DNA from: Mycolicibacterium crocinum
GTDB lineage: Bacteria > Actinomycetota > Actinomycetes > Mycobacteriales > Mycobacteriaceae
NCBI RefSeq assembly: GCF_022370635.2
Contig: NZ_CP092362.2
Coordinates: 1,674,001-1,738,000, forward strand
Length of the DNA stretch: 64,000 nucleotides
Reading direction: 5' to 3'
Shown here: one piece after another, positions 29,755 through 37,488 of the stretch
How the letters are laid out: every line of letters begins with the position of its first letter
Position numbering within the stretch: the first letter of the stretch is position 1
Made by a program: the position numbers and the translations under genes
Notes under the pieces: model-generated
Told to the model about the DNA's origin: nothing
Seen by the model: only the letters and a program-made list of their open reading frames with translations
Database searches by the model: none

Positions 29755-29768
29755 GAGGCCATGCTGCC

Positions 29769-30902
29769 ATGAGTCGCTGCCGAGGATGTCGCAGTCGGGG
29801 GCCGGTACCCGTCTTGGATCTGGGCCGCGTTCCCGCCCAGGATTTCTTCCCGGCCGCCGCCGATCCTGTTGTGCCGGAGGAATCGTCACACCCGTTGGCG
29901 ATGGTCATGTGCACCGCATGCGGGCTGGCGCAACTGGCCGACGACGACACCGTGACCGACGAACCGCGCGGTGTCGAGCCGCAGGCACTGCAGCGCCAGG
30001 CCGTCGATGCCGTGTCCCGGGTGGCCGCGGCGCACCTGTTGCGCGGGGAGACGGTGCGTGAGTTCGGCAGCCCGCACGGCGGCACCTGGTTACCGTTGCT
30101 CGCCGAACGCGGCTTCGCCCCGGCCGAGGTCGCCGATGTGGTGCTCGACAGTTTCGGCCTGATGCACGAGCCCGATCAACTGAACGCGTTCACCCGCCGT
30201 GCGCTCGCGACGGCGAAAGACGGTGTGCTGCTCGTCCAGTACCACTCATTGGCGACGATCGTCGGCAAGCGGCAGTGGAACGCCCTGCGCCACGGCCACT
30301 ACGCCTACTACTCGACGACCGCGCTGCTCGGACTGCTCAAGCAGGTGGGGATGAGCGCAGTCGAGGCGTGGGAGTTCGACCTCTACGGCGGAACGGTATT
30401 GGTTGCCGCGCGGCACGGGCACGTCGCGCCGCCGCCGTCGGTGCGCCGCGTTCTCGCCGGCGAGAGAGCGAGCACCGATCTGGCGGCTGTCCGACGGTTG
30501 CAGCAGGCCGTTGACACTCACCGTCAACGGCTACGGCAGTGGCTCGAACTCCAGGCGGCGCAGCGGCGCCGGGTTTTCGCCTACGGCGCCGCATCGCGTG
30601 CGGTGGCGCTGTTCGCGCTCGCGGGAGTGACCACCGAGCTGATCGCTGCTGTCGCCGACGCCTCGCCGGCCAAGCAGGGACGGCGGATGCCGGGCACCGA
30701 TGTGCCGATCATCGCGCCCGACGACCTGCTGGCCGCGGACCCCGACTGCGTACTGCTCACCCTGCCCGATCTTCTGCCCGAGGTCTCGGCTGGCTATCCA
30801 CAGCTCACCGGACGATGGGTCAGTGACGACCGCTTCATGACAAGTGAATTCACGAATAAGACTGCGCCGCACCACCTTGACCGAGAGGAATCACGCTTAT
30901 GA
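29769..30902 (+). CDS. Degenerate C-methyltransferase-like protein, 377 aa
   Basis: This is a paralogue of the methyltransferase at 25470. It keeps the N-terminal cysteine pairs (MSRCRGCRS and CTACGLAQL) and the C-terminal domain (VFAYGAASRAVALFALAGV and SPAKQGRRMPGTDVPI). It also keeps a central YHSLATIVGKRQWNALRHGHYAYYS segment, shown here by its YHSL and HYAYYS ends. In the SAM-binding strand, where its relative has EVASNDGYL, it reads EFGSPHGGTWL, so the glycine motif is lost. It may be a non-catalytic partner, or bind another cofactor. ATG 29769 starts just after the RmlC-like gene on the other strand. The stop overlaps the next ATG. Confidence 0.72.
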   Translation: MSRCRGCRSRGPVPVLDLGRVPAQDFFPAAADPVVPEESSHPLAMVMCTACGLAQLADDDTVTDEPRGVEPQALQRQAVDAVSRVAAAHLLRGETVREFGSPHGGTWLPLLAERGFAPAEVADVVLDSFGLMHEPDQLNAFTRRALATAKDGVLLVQYHSLATIVGKRQWNALRHGHYAYYSTTALLGLLKQVGMSAVEAWEFDLYGGTVLVAARHGHVAPPPSVRRVLAGERASTDLAAVRRLQQAVDTHRQRLRQWLELQAAQRRRVFAYGAASRAVALFALAGVTTELIAAVADASPAKQGRRMPGTDVPIIAPDDLLAADPDCVLLTLPDLLPEVSAGYPQLTGRWVSDDRFMTSEFTNKTAPHHLDREESRL

Positions 30903-31762
30903 GTAAGGTCGTCGGAATCTGGGAGGCAATGCCGCATTCGACGCGGCGGCCGACCATCTCGGTCGTGATACCGGCGCTGAACGAGGAGCGCAACCTGGCC
31001 TACCTCGCGTCGCGACTGCCGCACGACGTCGACGAGATCGTGTTCGTCGACGGAGACTCGGCGGACAACACCGCGCTGGTGGCGCGCGAACTGTGGCCCA
31101 ACGGTGTTCACCTGCGGCAGACCCGCAAGGGCAAGGGCAATGCGCTGGCGTGTGGATTCGCCGCCGCCTCGGGCGACATCGTCGTGATGATCGACGCCGA
31201 CGGCAGCACCGACCCCGCGGAAATCCCGCGCTTCGTCGGCGCGCTCATCTCGGGCAAGGACTTCGCCAAGGGTTCACGTTTCGTCCAGGGCGGCGGCAGC
31301 AGTGACATCACCCGCCTGCGGCGCCTGGGCAACTGGGGGCTCAACACGTTGGTCAACACGCTCTTCGCCACCAAGTACACCGATCTCTGCTACGGGTACA
31401 ACGCTTTCTGGCGCGACTGCCTCGCGGTGATGGACCTGCCCGACACTGAGATCCGGGACGCGCAGTGGGGCGACGGCTTCGAGATCGAGTCGCTGATCAA
31501 CGTGCGCGTCGCCGCGAGCGGTATGCAGATCGCCGAAGTCAGCAGCTACGAGCTCGACCGCATCCACGGGGCCAGCAATCTCAACGCGACCAAGGACGGT
31601 CTGCGGATCCTGTGGACGATTCTGGCCGAATTTCAGCGGGCGCGCCGGCGGGGATGGCGGCGCAGTGTGCGCAACAGCGAGGTCACCGAGGCGGTGGGTT
31701 CGCGCCTGCGGCTCGGCGCCGAGGCGCACGATCATGAGCTACCTGACGTGCGACATGCGTGA
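30899..31762 (+). CDS. Glycosyltransferase family 2, DPM1-like, 287 aa
   Basis: This GT2 enzyme resembles polyprenyl-phosphate mannose/glucose synthases. It has ISVVIPALNEERNLAYL, then IVFVDGDSADNTALVA, a R-K-G-K-G-N-A-L stretch, and the metal site VMIDADGSTDPAEIP. The DLCYGYNAFWRDC segment and the W-G-D-G-F-E-I-E-S motif are frequent in lipid-linked sugar synthases. No transmembrane segment is clear, so it is soluble or peripheral. The first 15 residues add a short tail. ATG 30899 overlaps the previous stop, and the gap to the next gene is 27 bp. It may prepare a polyprenyl-linked sugar for use outside the membrane. Confidence 0.85.
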   Translation: MSKVVGIWEAMPHSTRRPTISVVIPALNEERNLAYLASRLPHDVDEIVFVDGDSADNTALVARELWPNGVHLRQTRKGKGNALACGFAAASGDIVVMIDADGSTDPAEIPRFVGALISGKDFAKGSRFVQGGGSSDITRLRRLGNWGLNTLVNTLFATKYTDLCYGYNAFWRDCLAVMDLPDTEIRDAQWGDGFEIESLINVRVAASGMQIAEVSSYELDRIHGASNLNATKDGLRILWTILAEFQRARRRGWRRSVRNSEVTEAVGSRLRLGAEAHDHELPDVRHA

Positions 31763-31789
31763 GATGACCAACGGGACGGGGATTGAACA

Positions 31790-32695
31790 GTGTGCCAAGC
31801 AATTTCGTCAGAATGCCATACCGGGCGGGGCAGCGAGGCCAGGCGGCCCAAGGTCTCGCTGTGCATACCCGCCTTTCAGGCCGGCCAGTATCTGCGCGAC
31901 ACGCTCGACAGTGTGCTGGCGCAAGACTTCCCGGATCTCGAGATCGTCGTCGTCGACAACAACAGCACCGATGAGACACCCGCGATCCTGGACGCCATCA
32001 CCGACGACCGCGTCCGGGTGGTCCGCAACGAGACCACCCTGTCGGCCGAGGACAATCACAACCTGGCGGTCAAGCTCAGCCGGGGCGAGTTCGTCAAGGT
32101 GATCAGCGCCGACGACACCCTTAAGTACAACTGCGTGGCGGCCCAGGCGGCCGTCCTGCAAAGCAATCCGGACGTGACCGTGGTGGCCAGCCGGACCGAC
32201 TTCATCGATGACTCGGGTGCCCTTCTCTTCAGTGCGCGGGGTCTGCGTGGGATTCTGGGTCGCCAGACCGGTGAGCGGGTGATCCGACAGATCGTTCGCA
32301 GCGCCAAGAACCCGGTCGGCGCTCCGGTGTCGGTGATGTTCCGGCGCAGTGATTTCGACCGGTGCGGCGGCTTCCGCGGGCCGCACCTGTTCACGCTCGA
32401 CATGGACCTGTGGACGCGGCTGCTGAGGTTCGGGCACTTCTACGGCATGCCCGAGACGCTGGCCGCCTATCGCATCAGGGGCGGCTCGCTGACCGCGCTG
32501 ACCTCGGCGCGATCGCAGCTGGTGCAACAGGACACGTTCTCCCGCAAGCTGATCGACGATCCGCGCTGGGACATCCCATATGTGGACCGGCTGATGGGCA
32601 AGCTGAACCGATACGACGTCCTGCTCAAGCGGGTGATGCTGTTCAAGCTGAGCGGCGTGCGGGCGTCGCGGCGACGATCGTGGACGACACCGTGA
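31790..32695 (+). CDS. Glycosyltransferase family 2, 301 aa
   Basis: This is an inverting GT2 enzyme with KVSLCIPAFQAGQYL, IVVVDNNSTDETPAIL and a metal-binding ISADDTLKYN. The R-G-P-H-L-F-T-L-D-M-D-L-W-T-R-L stretch is the usual catalytic ED/D region. The start is the GTG at 31790, with gggacgggg before it at some distance; an internal start nearer VSLCIP is possible because the first 20 residues look unlike the family. It is the second of four consecutive GT2 genes. The stop overlaps the next GTG. Donor and acceptor are unknown. Confidence 0.83.
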   Translation: MCQAISSECHTGRGSEARRPKVSLCIPAFQAGQYLRDTLDSVLAQDFPDLEIVVVDNNSTDETPAILDAITDDRVRVVRNETTLSAEDNHNLAVKLSRGEFVKVISADDTLKYNCVAAQAAVLQSNPDVTVVASRTDFIDDSGALLFSARGLRGILGRQTGERVIRQIVRSAKNPVGAPVSVMFRRSDFDRCGGFRGPHLFTLDMDLWTRLLRFGHFYGMPETLAAYRIRGGSLTALTSARSQLVQQDTFSRKLIDDPRWDIPYVDRLMGKLNRYDVLLKRVMLFKLSGVRASRRRSWTTP

Positions 32696-33624
32696 CCGTC
32701 TCGGTAGTGATCTGTGCCTACACCACCGCGCGCTGGGAGCGCCTGTGCCATGCGGTCGAGTCGGTATTGACCGGCAGCCGCAGGCCCGTGGAGGTGATCG
32801 TGGTGATCGACCACTGCGACGACCTGCTGGCCGTGGCGCAGCGACGCTTCGGTTCCGACCGGGGGGTTCGGGTGATCCCGAACGCCGAGACGCGCGGTCT
32901 GTCCGGGGCGCGTAATACCGGGGTCCGGGCCGCGCACGCCGAGGTGGTCGCCTTTCTCGACGACGATGCGGTGGCTGCGCCGGGCTGGGCAGACGCCCTC
33001 GGTGAGCACTACCGGGACCAGACCGTCGCCGGGGTGGGCGGGTACGCCAGCCCGGTGTGGCCGGACGTGCGCCCGAACTGGATGCCCGCCGAGTTCGACT
33101 GGGTGGTCGGCTGCAGCTACATCGGACAACCCGAACAGATTGCCCCGGTGCGTAATCCGATCGGGTGCAATATGTCGCTGCGCCGCTCGGTGCTCGACGA
33201 GGTCGGCGGATTCCGATCCGAGGTGGGGCGCGTCGGTGCCACACCGGTCGGCTGCGAGGAAACCGAGCTGTTCATCCGGGTCGCGGCCGCCGAAGCCGCC
33301 AACCAGGTGCTGTTCGATCCCGGCATTCGGGTCGACCATCACGTGTCCGACGACCGGACGACGCTGCGCTACTTCGTCCGCAGGTGCTACCACGAGGGGC
33401 TGTCCAAGGCCGTCGTGACCGACATGGCGGGAGCCGCAGCCGCATTGAGCAGTGAGCGCTCGTACGTCCGGCGGGTACTGCCGATGGCCGTCGTCCGCGA
33501 ACTGCGGACGATGACGACCGCCGGACTGGCCCGGGCGTCGGCGATCTGCCTGGGACTGGCCGCCACCACGGCGGGATTCGCCCGCGCCAAGGTCAGTCGC
33601 AGCCTGTCCAGGAGTGCGCGGTGA
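32692..33624 (+). CDS. Glycosyltransferase family 2, 310 aa
   Basis: This GT2 enzyme has VSVVICAYTTARWERL and VIVVIDHCDDLLAVAQ for nucleotide binding, the acceptor-side R-N-T-G-V-R-A-A helix, and the metal site VVAFLDDDAVAAPGW. GCEETELFIRV is the catalytic E-E-T-E-L segment of the family. The C-terminal part has a basic and Ala-rich tail with a weak hydrophobic segment, perhaps for membrane contact. GTG 32692 overlaps the preceding stop (GTGA); GTG 32680 is the alternative. The stop overlaps the next GTG. It fits a polysaccharide or glycolipid assembly enzyme of unknown specificity. Confidence 0.83.
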   Translation: MTVSVVICAYTTARWERLCHAVESVLTGSRRPVEVIVVIDHCDDLLAVAQRRFGSDRGVRVIPNAETRGLSGARNTGVRAAHAEVVAFLDDDAVAAPGWADALGEHYRDQTVAGVGGYASPVWPDVRPNWMPAEFDWVVGCSYIGQPEQIAPVRNPIGCNMSLRRSVLDEVGGFRSEVGRVGATPVGCEETELFIRVAAAEAANQVLFDPGIRVDHHVSDDRTTLRYFVRRCYHEGLSKAVVTDMAGAAAALSSERSYVRRVLPMAVVRELRTMTTAGLARASAICLGLAATTAGFARAKVSRSLSRSAR

Positions 33625-34955
33625 CCGCCGCGGAATCCGCGTGCCTGACGCTGGCGCCGGTGCTGCCGAATCCGGACCGGCCGAGCTGGAGCGGAGCCAT
33701 CTGGATCGGCGAAGTCTGGCTTGACGCGGTGGAATCCGCCGACCGGGCGAGTGTGGACTGCGGCAGGCCCGCGCAGTGCCGACTGGAGAACGCCGAGGGG
33801 TTCTCGAAAGCCCGGCTCCTGGTCCGTGACCGGGAGCGGGCCGTCGGATTCGTCGACATCGCCGTGACCGACGGTCAGGTGGCTTTCGCAGAGCTGCGGG
33901 ATCAGGTTGGCGCGCAGCGCTATTGCGCGCAGCGACGAATGCCGGAGTTGGCTGCCGGGAATTCAGCCGAGACCCCGCACGTGACGGTGGTGGTGTGCAC
34001 CCGGGATCGCACGGACCTGCTCAAGTCGGCGGTGGCGTCGGTCCTGGCCGCCGACTACCCCGACTTCGACGTCCTGGTCGTCGACAACGCGCCACGCACC
34101 GACGCCACCCGCGAGTACGTCACCGGCCTGGCCGACAACCGGGTGCGACTGGTCACCGAACCGGTTGCCGGCCTGTCGCGCGCGAGGAACACGGGCCTGC
34201 TGGCCGCCACCGGGAACATCGTTGCCTTCGTCGACGACGACGTCGTCGTGGACCGGGACTGGCTCAGCGTCCTGGTCAAGGGCTTCGGCTACGGCGAGGA
34301 GGTGGCATGTGTGTCCGGCATGGTGCCCGCCGGTGAATTGCGAACCCCCGCACAGGCGTACTTCGAGAACCGGGCCGGCTGGACGGATTCGGCGCAGGTA
34401 CGGATCTTCGAGTGGTCGCATGTGCCGCACGATGTCCCACTGTTTCCCTTCGAGGTCCGGCACTACGGGACCGGGGCCAACTTCGCCGTCGACCGGCAGG
34501 TGGTGATGAGCCTCGGCGGGTTCGACGAACGCCTCGGCGCCGGCACGAAGGTCAGCGGCGGCGAGGACATCGACATGTTTTTCCGCATCCTGCGCTCCGG
34601 GCGGCAGCTGGTGCGCGAGCCCGGCGCGATCGCCTGGCATCGGCATCGGGCGACCGCCGACGACCTGAGGGCTCAAACCCGGGGGTACGGATTGGGTTTG
34701 GGGGCCTGGCTGGCCAAGATCGGCTCGGACCCGCCGATGGCGATACTCGCGCTGAAGACGATCGCCCGGCGCCGGCCGGCGATGGTCCGCCATCTGCGGT
34801 CCACGGCGCAGCGGGCGGCGCCGTCGAGCACGGTGAAAAATGATCTGCCTGCCGACATCGGCAGCGGCACCTGGCGATTCATCGCGGCCGGGGCGTGGTT
34901 GTACCTCGGCGTGGCAGTGCGGCGCAGACTGTTCACGGCCGGCGGCTCATGGTGA
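33621..34955 (+). CDS. Glycosyltransferase family 2 with N-terminal extension, 444 aa
   Basis: The GT2 domain starts only near residue 118: HVTVVVCTRDRTDLL, VLVVDNAPRTDATREYV, RNTGLLAATGNIVAFVDDD and a GGEDIDMFFRILRSG catalytic stretch. The first ~115 residues form an extra acidic domain (APVLPNPDRPSWSG, RLLVRDRERAVGFVDI) that I do not recognise. The same two-part layout is frequent in actinobacterial GT2 enzymes next to flippases. The C-terminus has a possible short membrane segment (FIAAGAWLYLGVAV). GTG 33621 overlaps the previous stop, and the end overlaps the flippase start. Confidence 0.82.
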   Translation: MTAAESACLTLAPVLPNPDRPSWSGAIWIGEVWLDAVESADRASVDCGRPAQCRLENAEGFSKARLLVRDRERAVGFVDIAVTDGQVAFAELRDQVGAQRYCAQRRMPELAAGNSAETPHVTVVVCTRDRTDLLKSAVASVLAADYPDFDVLVVDNAPRTDATREYVTGLADNRVRLVTEPVAGLSRARNTGLLAATGNIVAFVDDDVVVDRDWLSVLVKGFGYGEEVACVSGMVPAGELRTPAQAYFENRAGWTDSAQVRIFEWSHVPHDVPLFPFEVRHYGTGANFAVDRQVVMSLGGFDERLGAGTKVSGGEDIDMFFRILRSGRQLVREPGAIAWHRHRATADDLRAQTRGYGLGLGAWLAKIGSDPPMAILALKTIARRRPAMVRHLRSTAQRAAPSSTVKNDLPADIGSGTWRFIAAGAWLYLGVAVRRRLFTAGGSW

Positions 34956-36229
34956 CCACCGAGGTCGTGCCTCCCGCCGCGGGGCGCAACATGACGGTCA
35001 ACTCGCTGGCGTTGATCGCCTCCAGCCTGCTGACCGGAGTCTTGGGTCTGGTGTTCTGGGGGGTTGCCGGGCGGCTCTATCCCGCAACGGAAGTCGGGGT
35101 GGCGGCCGCGCTGATCACCTCGGCGCTGATGCTGTCGATGATGTCGATGTTGAGCATCGACAACATCTACGAACGCTTCCTGCCGGTGGCCGGTGAGAAA
35201 GCGGGGTCACTGATCAAACGGGGCTACCTGATCGTTGCGGGCACCAGCCTGCTCGCCGGCGCGGCGCTGGTGGCGTTGGGGCCGCGCGAGGAATTGTTCA
35301 GCTCGCGCTGGGCGATGGTGTGCTATCCGCTGCTGGTGATGGTGCTGGCGGTGTTCACGCTGTTGGACAAGACCGCTGTTGGCCTCGGGGTGACGAAGTG
35401 GTCTGCGGCCAAGAACCTGATCCACGCGATCGTCAAGCTCGCGGCACTGTTCGCTCTGGTCTGGACCGGTAGCGGTGCGTCCATCGTGCTGGCCTGGGGC
35501 GCGACCGCGGCCGCCGGAATTCTGTTCGTACTGGCCGCAATGCGTCGGCGGTGGCGCACCCACGATCAGTTCCGCAGACCGTCGGAGCTTCCCGCGCAGC
35601 GGCAACTGCTGTCATATGTCGGGTCGTCGTTCGGGATCACCACCCTGTGGCTGATCGGCCCCCTCGTGGTGCCGCTGATCGTCGTCAGCCGGTTCGGCGC
35701 GGCGGCGAACGCGCACTTCGCGGTGGCATGGGCGATCATCAATGCGCTGTACTTCGCGGTGCACCTGGTGATGAGCCCGTTCGTCGCTGAGGTGGCCGCA
35801 CATCCCGACAGGGTGGCAGCACTGTCGACTCGGATGGTGCAGATGATGGTCGCCGTCTCCGTCGTAGGAGCACTCGGACTGGTCCTGGTCGGTCCGTTTG
35901 TGCTGGGGCTCATCGGTTCTGACTATCGCGCGCAGGGGCAGGGGATGCTCGTGCTGGCGGCGGTGTTCGTGCCGCTGTCCGCGGTCAGCGCGATCTACGA
36001 GGGATTCGCACGGGTGAGCCGCAGGCTGACCCTGATGGTCGTGATGCGGTGCGTGTCGACGGTGACCGTGGTCGTGGGGACACTGCTGATCACCGCGCAC
36101 ACCGGGGTGGTGGGTGTCGGCTGGGCATACCTTGCGGCGGAGGCGATTCCGGCGGCCATCCTGTTGCCGCCCGCGATTCGCTGGCTGCACCGCGCCCGCG
36201 CGAACAGTGTCGCTCAGAGCGGATACTGA
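34949..36229 (+). CDS. Polysaccharide flippase-like membrane protein (MOP superfamily)
   Basis: This 426-residue protein has about 12 hydrophobic segments, starting with SLALIASSLLTGVLGLVFWG. Its layout matches Wzx/MATE-type (MOP) exporters, which flip lipid-linked oligosaccharides across the inner membrane. It follows four GT2 genes and overlaps the last by 7 bp, so it is likely their exporter. ATG 34949 is used; a start further upstream would extend into the preceding frame with no support. No classical ABC transporter for sugars is seen in this block. The flipped substrate is unknown. Confidence 0.8.
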   Translation: MVTTEVVPPAAGRNMTVNSLALIASSLLTGVLGLVFWGVAGRLYPATEVGVAAALITSALMLSMMSMLSIDNIYERFLPVAGEKAGSLIKRGYLIVAGTSLLAGAALVALGPREELFSSRWAMVCYPLLVMVLAVFTLLDKTAVGLGVTKWSAAKNLIHAIVKLAALFALVWTGSGASIVLAWGATAAAGILFVLAAMRRRWRTHDQFRRPSELPAQRQLLSYVGSSFGITTLWLIGPLVVPLIVVSRFGAAANAHFAVAWAIINALYFAVHLVMSPFVAEVAAHPDRVAALSTRMVQMMVAVSVVGALGLVLVGPFVLGLIGSDYRAQGQGMLVLAAVFVPLSAVSAIYEGFARVSRRLTLMVVMRCVSTVTVVVGTLLITAHTGVVGVGWAYLAAEAIPAAILLPPAIRWLHRARANSVAQSGY

Positions 36230-36987
36230 CGGGCCCAGTCCACCGTTATCGAGGCACCGTCGCTCAGGTTCGCGCCGAAGTTGTCGAGTTGTATGCACAG
36301 GTGCATCGGACCCGGGGGCAGGTGGGCCGGGTCGGCGGCCTCCCACCACTGCACGCCGTCGACGTACATCGCCACCCGCGTCGGGGTCCATTCGACCGCC
36401 CAGCTGTGCCACTGCGTCGCATCGATGCGCACTGCGCTCGAGTCGCGCTCGTCGTTCGGGCCGTAATGCAGCCAGCCCTCGACGGACTGCCGGGTGGGAT
36501 CGCCGATCTCCATGAAGTCGACTTCACCTCCGGCAGGCCAGTTTTCAGCGTCTGGCCACAGCAGCAGCAAGCTGTGATAGTCCGGACCCGACGGCGACGA
36601 CTTGACGCAGGCTTCCCAGCGGCCGTGCAGTTGCCCTGGGAGCCAGGCCATGCCGCCCGAGTTCCCCTGGGCATCACCGGTCAGGGTCAGCCTGCCGTCG
36701 GTGACGGAAACCGCTGCCGGCGTGCGCCTGCCGTTGCCGTTGTGGCCGGGTCCGTCGTAGATCGACCACTGATTGAGCGATCCCGGGTCGGTGAAGTCGT
36801 CGACACGGTTGGGCGCGCCCCACCCGTGTGCGGCGGCCGCAGTGTTGGGGCAGTTGCCGTTGCCGGTTTGTGCACCGGCGACCGGACGCAGCAGCGCCGA
36901 GGAACCAACGGTGAGTGCGAGGACGCTGACCGCCACGCTGGTCATCGACATCACCACACGAGCGGCTCGCGGAATGGCGGCAGGCAT
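36214..36987 (-). CDS. Secreted glycoside hydrolase family 16, 257 aa
   Basis: GH16 enzymes cleave or transfer beta-1,3/1,4-glucans and galactans outside the cell. Residues 1-40 look like a signal peptide with a hydrophobic core (VVMSMTSVAVSVLALTVGSS) ending near PVAGAQ. The catalytic motif E-x-D-x-x-E is intact (E155, D157 and E160 in GGEVDFMEIGD). The C-terminus has VDGVQWWEAADPAHLPPG, which fits the beta-jelly roll. It converges on the flippase gene with a 16-bp overlap. Together with the second GH16 at 37489 it may trim, release or remodel the exported glycan. Endoglucanase against foreign polymer is the alternative. Confidence 0.9.
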   Translation of the reverse strand: MPAAIPRAARVVMSMTSVAVSVLALTVGSSALLRPVAGAQTGNGNCPNTAAAAHGWGAPNRVDDFTDPGSLNQWSIYDGPGHNGNGRRTPAAVSVTDGRLTLTGDAQGNSGGMAWLPGQLHGRWEACVKSSPSGPDYHSLLLLWPDAENWPAGGEVDFMEIGDPTRQSVEGWLHYGPNDERDSSAVRIDATQWHSWAVEWTPTRVAMYVDGVQWWEAADPAHLPPGPMHLCIQLDNFGANLSDGASITVDWARQYPL

Positions 36988-37027
36988 GTGCTCCCTTGGT
37001 CCCGACCCGTGGGAACTGCCAGTTTAC

Positions 37028-37198
37028 CTAGCTATTGGACCGATCGCCTCGGCCGATCGACGTGATCCAGCGCAACGCCGTGCCCGCCGCGCTCGGCCCC
37101 CGGAAGCGGGTGCAGTCACACAAACCGCAGTCCGTGCCCCGTCGGTAGTGCTCGTGCGCCGAACGGTCGTGTCCACACTTACACTGCCGATCTCGCAT
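37028..37198 (-). CDS. Small Cys/His-rich protein, 56 aa
   Basis: This 56-residue protein starts MRDRQCKCGHDRSAHEHYRR and goes on with DCGLCDCTRF. The spacing C-x-C-x-H...H-x-H-Y-R-R-G-x-D-C-x-x-C-x-C looks like a small zinc or iron-sulfur knuckle. Similar short proteins occur in other mycobacteria as I recall, but none with a function I know. ATG 37198 is chosen over an upstream ATG at 37231 because the Cys motif then begins at once. It is downstream-facing to the GH16 gene (40 bp gap) and on the same strand, so they may share a transcript. The rest of the protein is basic. Confidence 0.6.
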   Translation of the reverse strand: MRDRQCKCGHDRSAHEHYRRGTDCGLCDCTRFRGPSAAGTALRWITSIGRGDRSNS

Positions 37199-37488
37199 AA
37201 GTGTCGAACCATACGCTGCGCGGCTATGCACCCTGTCCCATTTGCCTCGGCTGGTCGGCCGTCAGCCAAGGCCGGATTGCTCGGCGGACCGAATGCTGAG
37301 TCGAGCCGCAATGGTGTATTGCCCTGGCGCCGAATCGAATTCAGCAGCCCGGCCGTGCCCGATAACGGCTGCGCGCCCCAGTCGGATCGTTACCAAAGTG
37401 ATAGGTGCGCTCAATACCGAAAGTGATTTTGCCCACATAGCGTCAGGTGCGCGCGCTCGCCGAGCGCCCTCTACGCGATGGAGCCACG
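37199..37488. other. Divergent intergenic region before the second GH16 gene
   Basis: These 290 bases separate the leftward Cys-rich gene from the rightward GH16 gene and must hold promoters for both. The segment near 37380-37440 is poorer in GC. I see no SigF-type box, no clear hairpin and no further gene. Confidence 0.5.
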
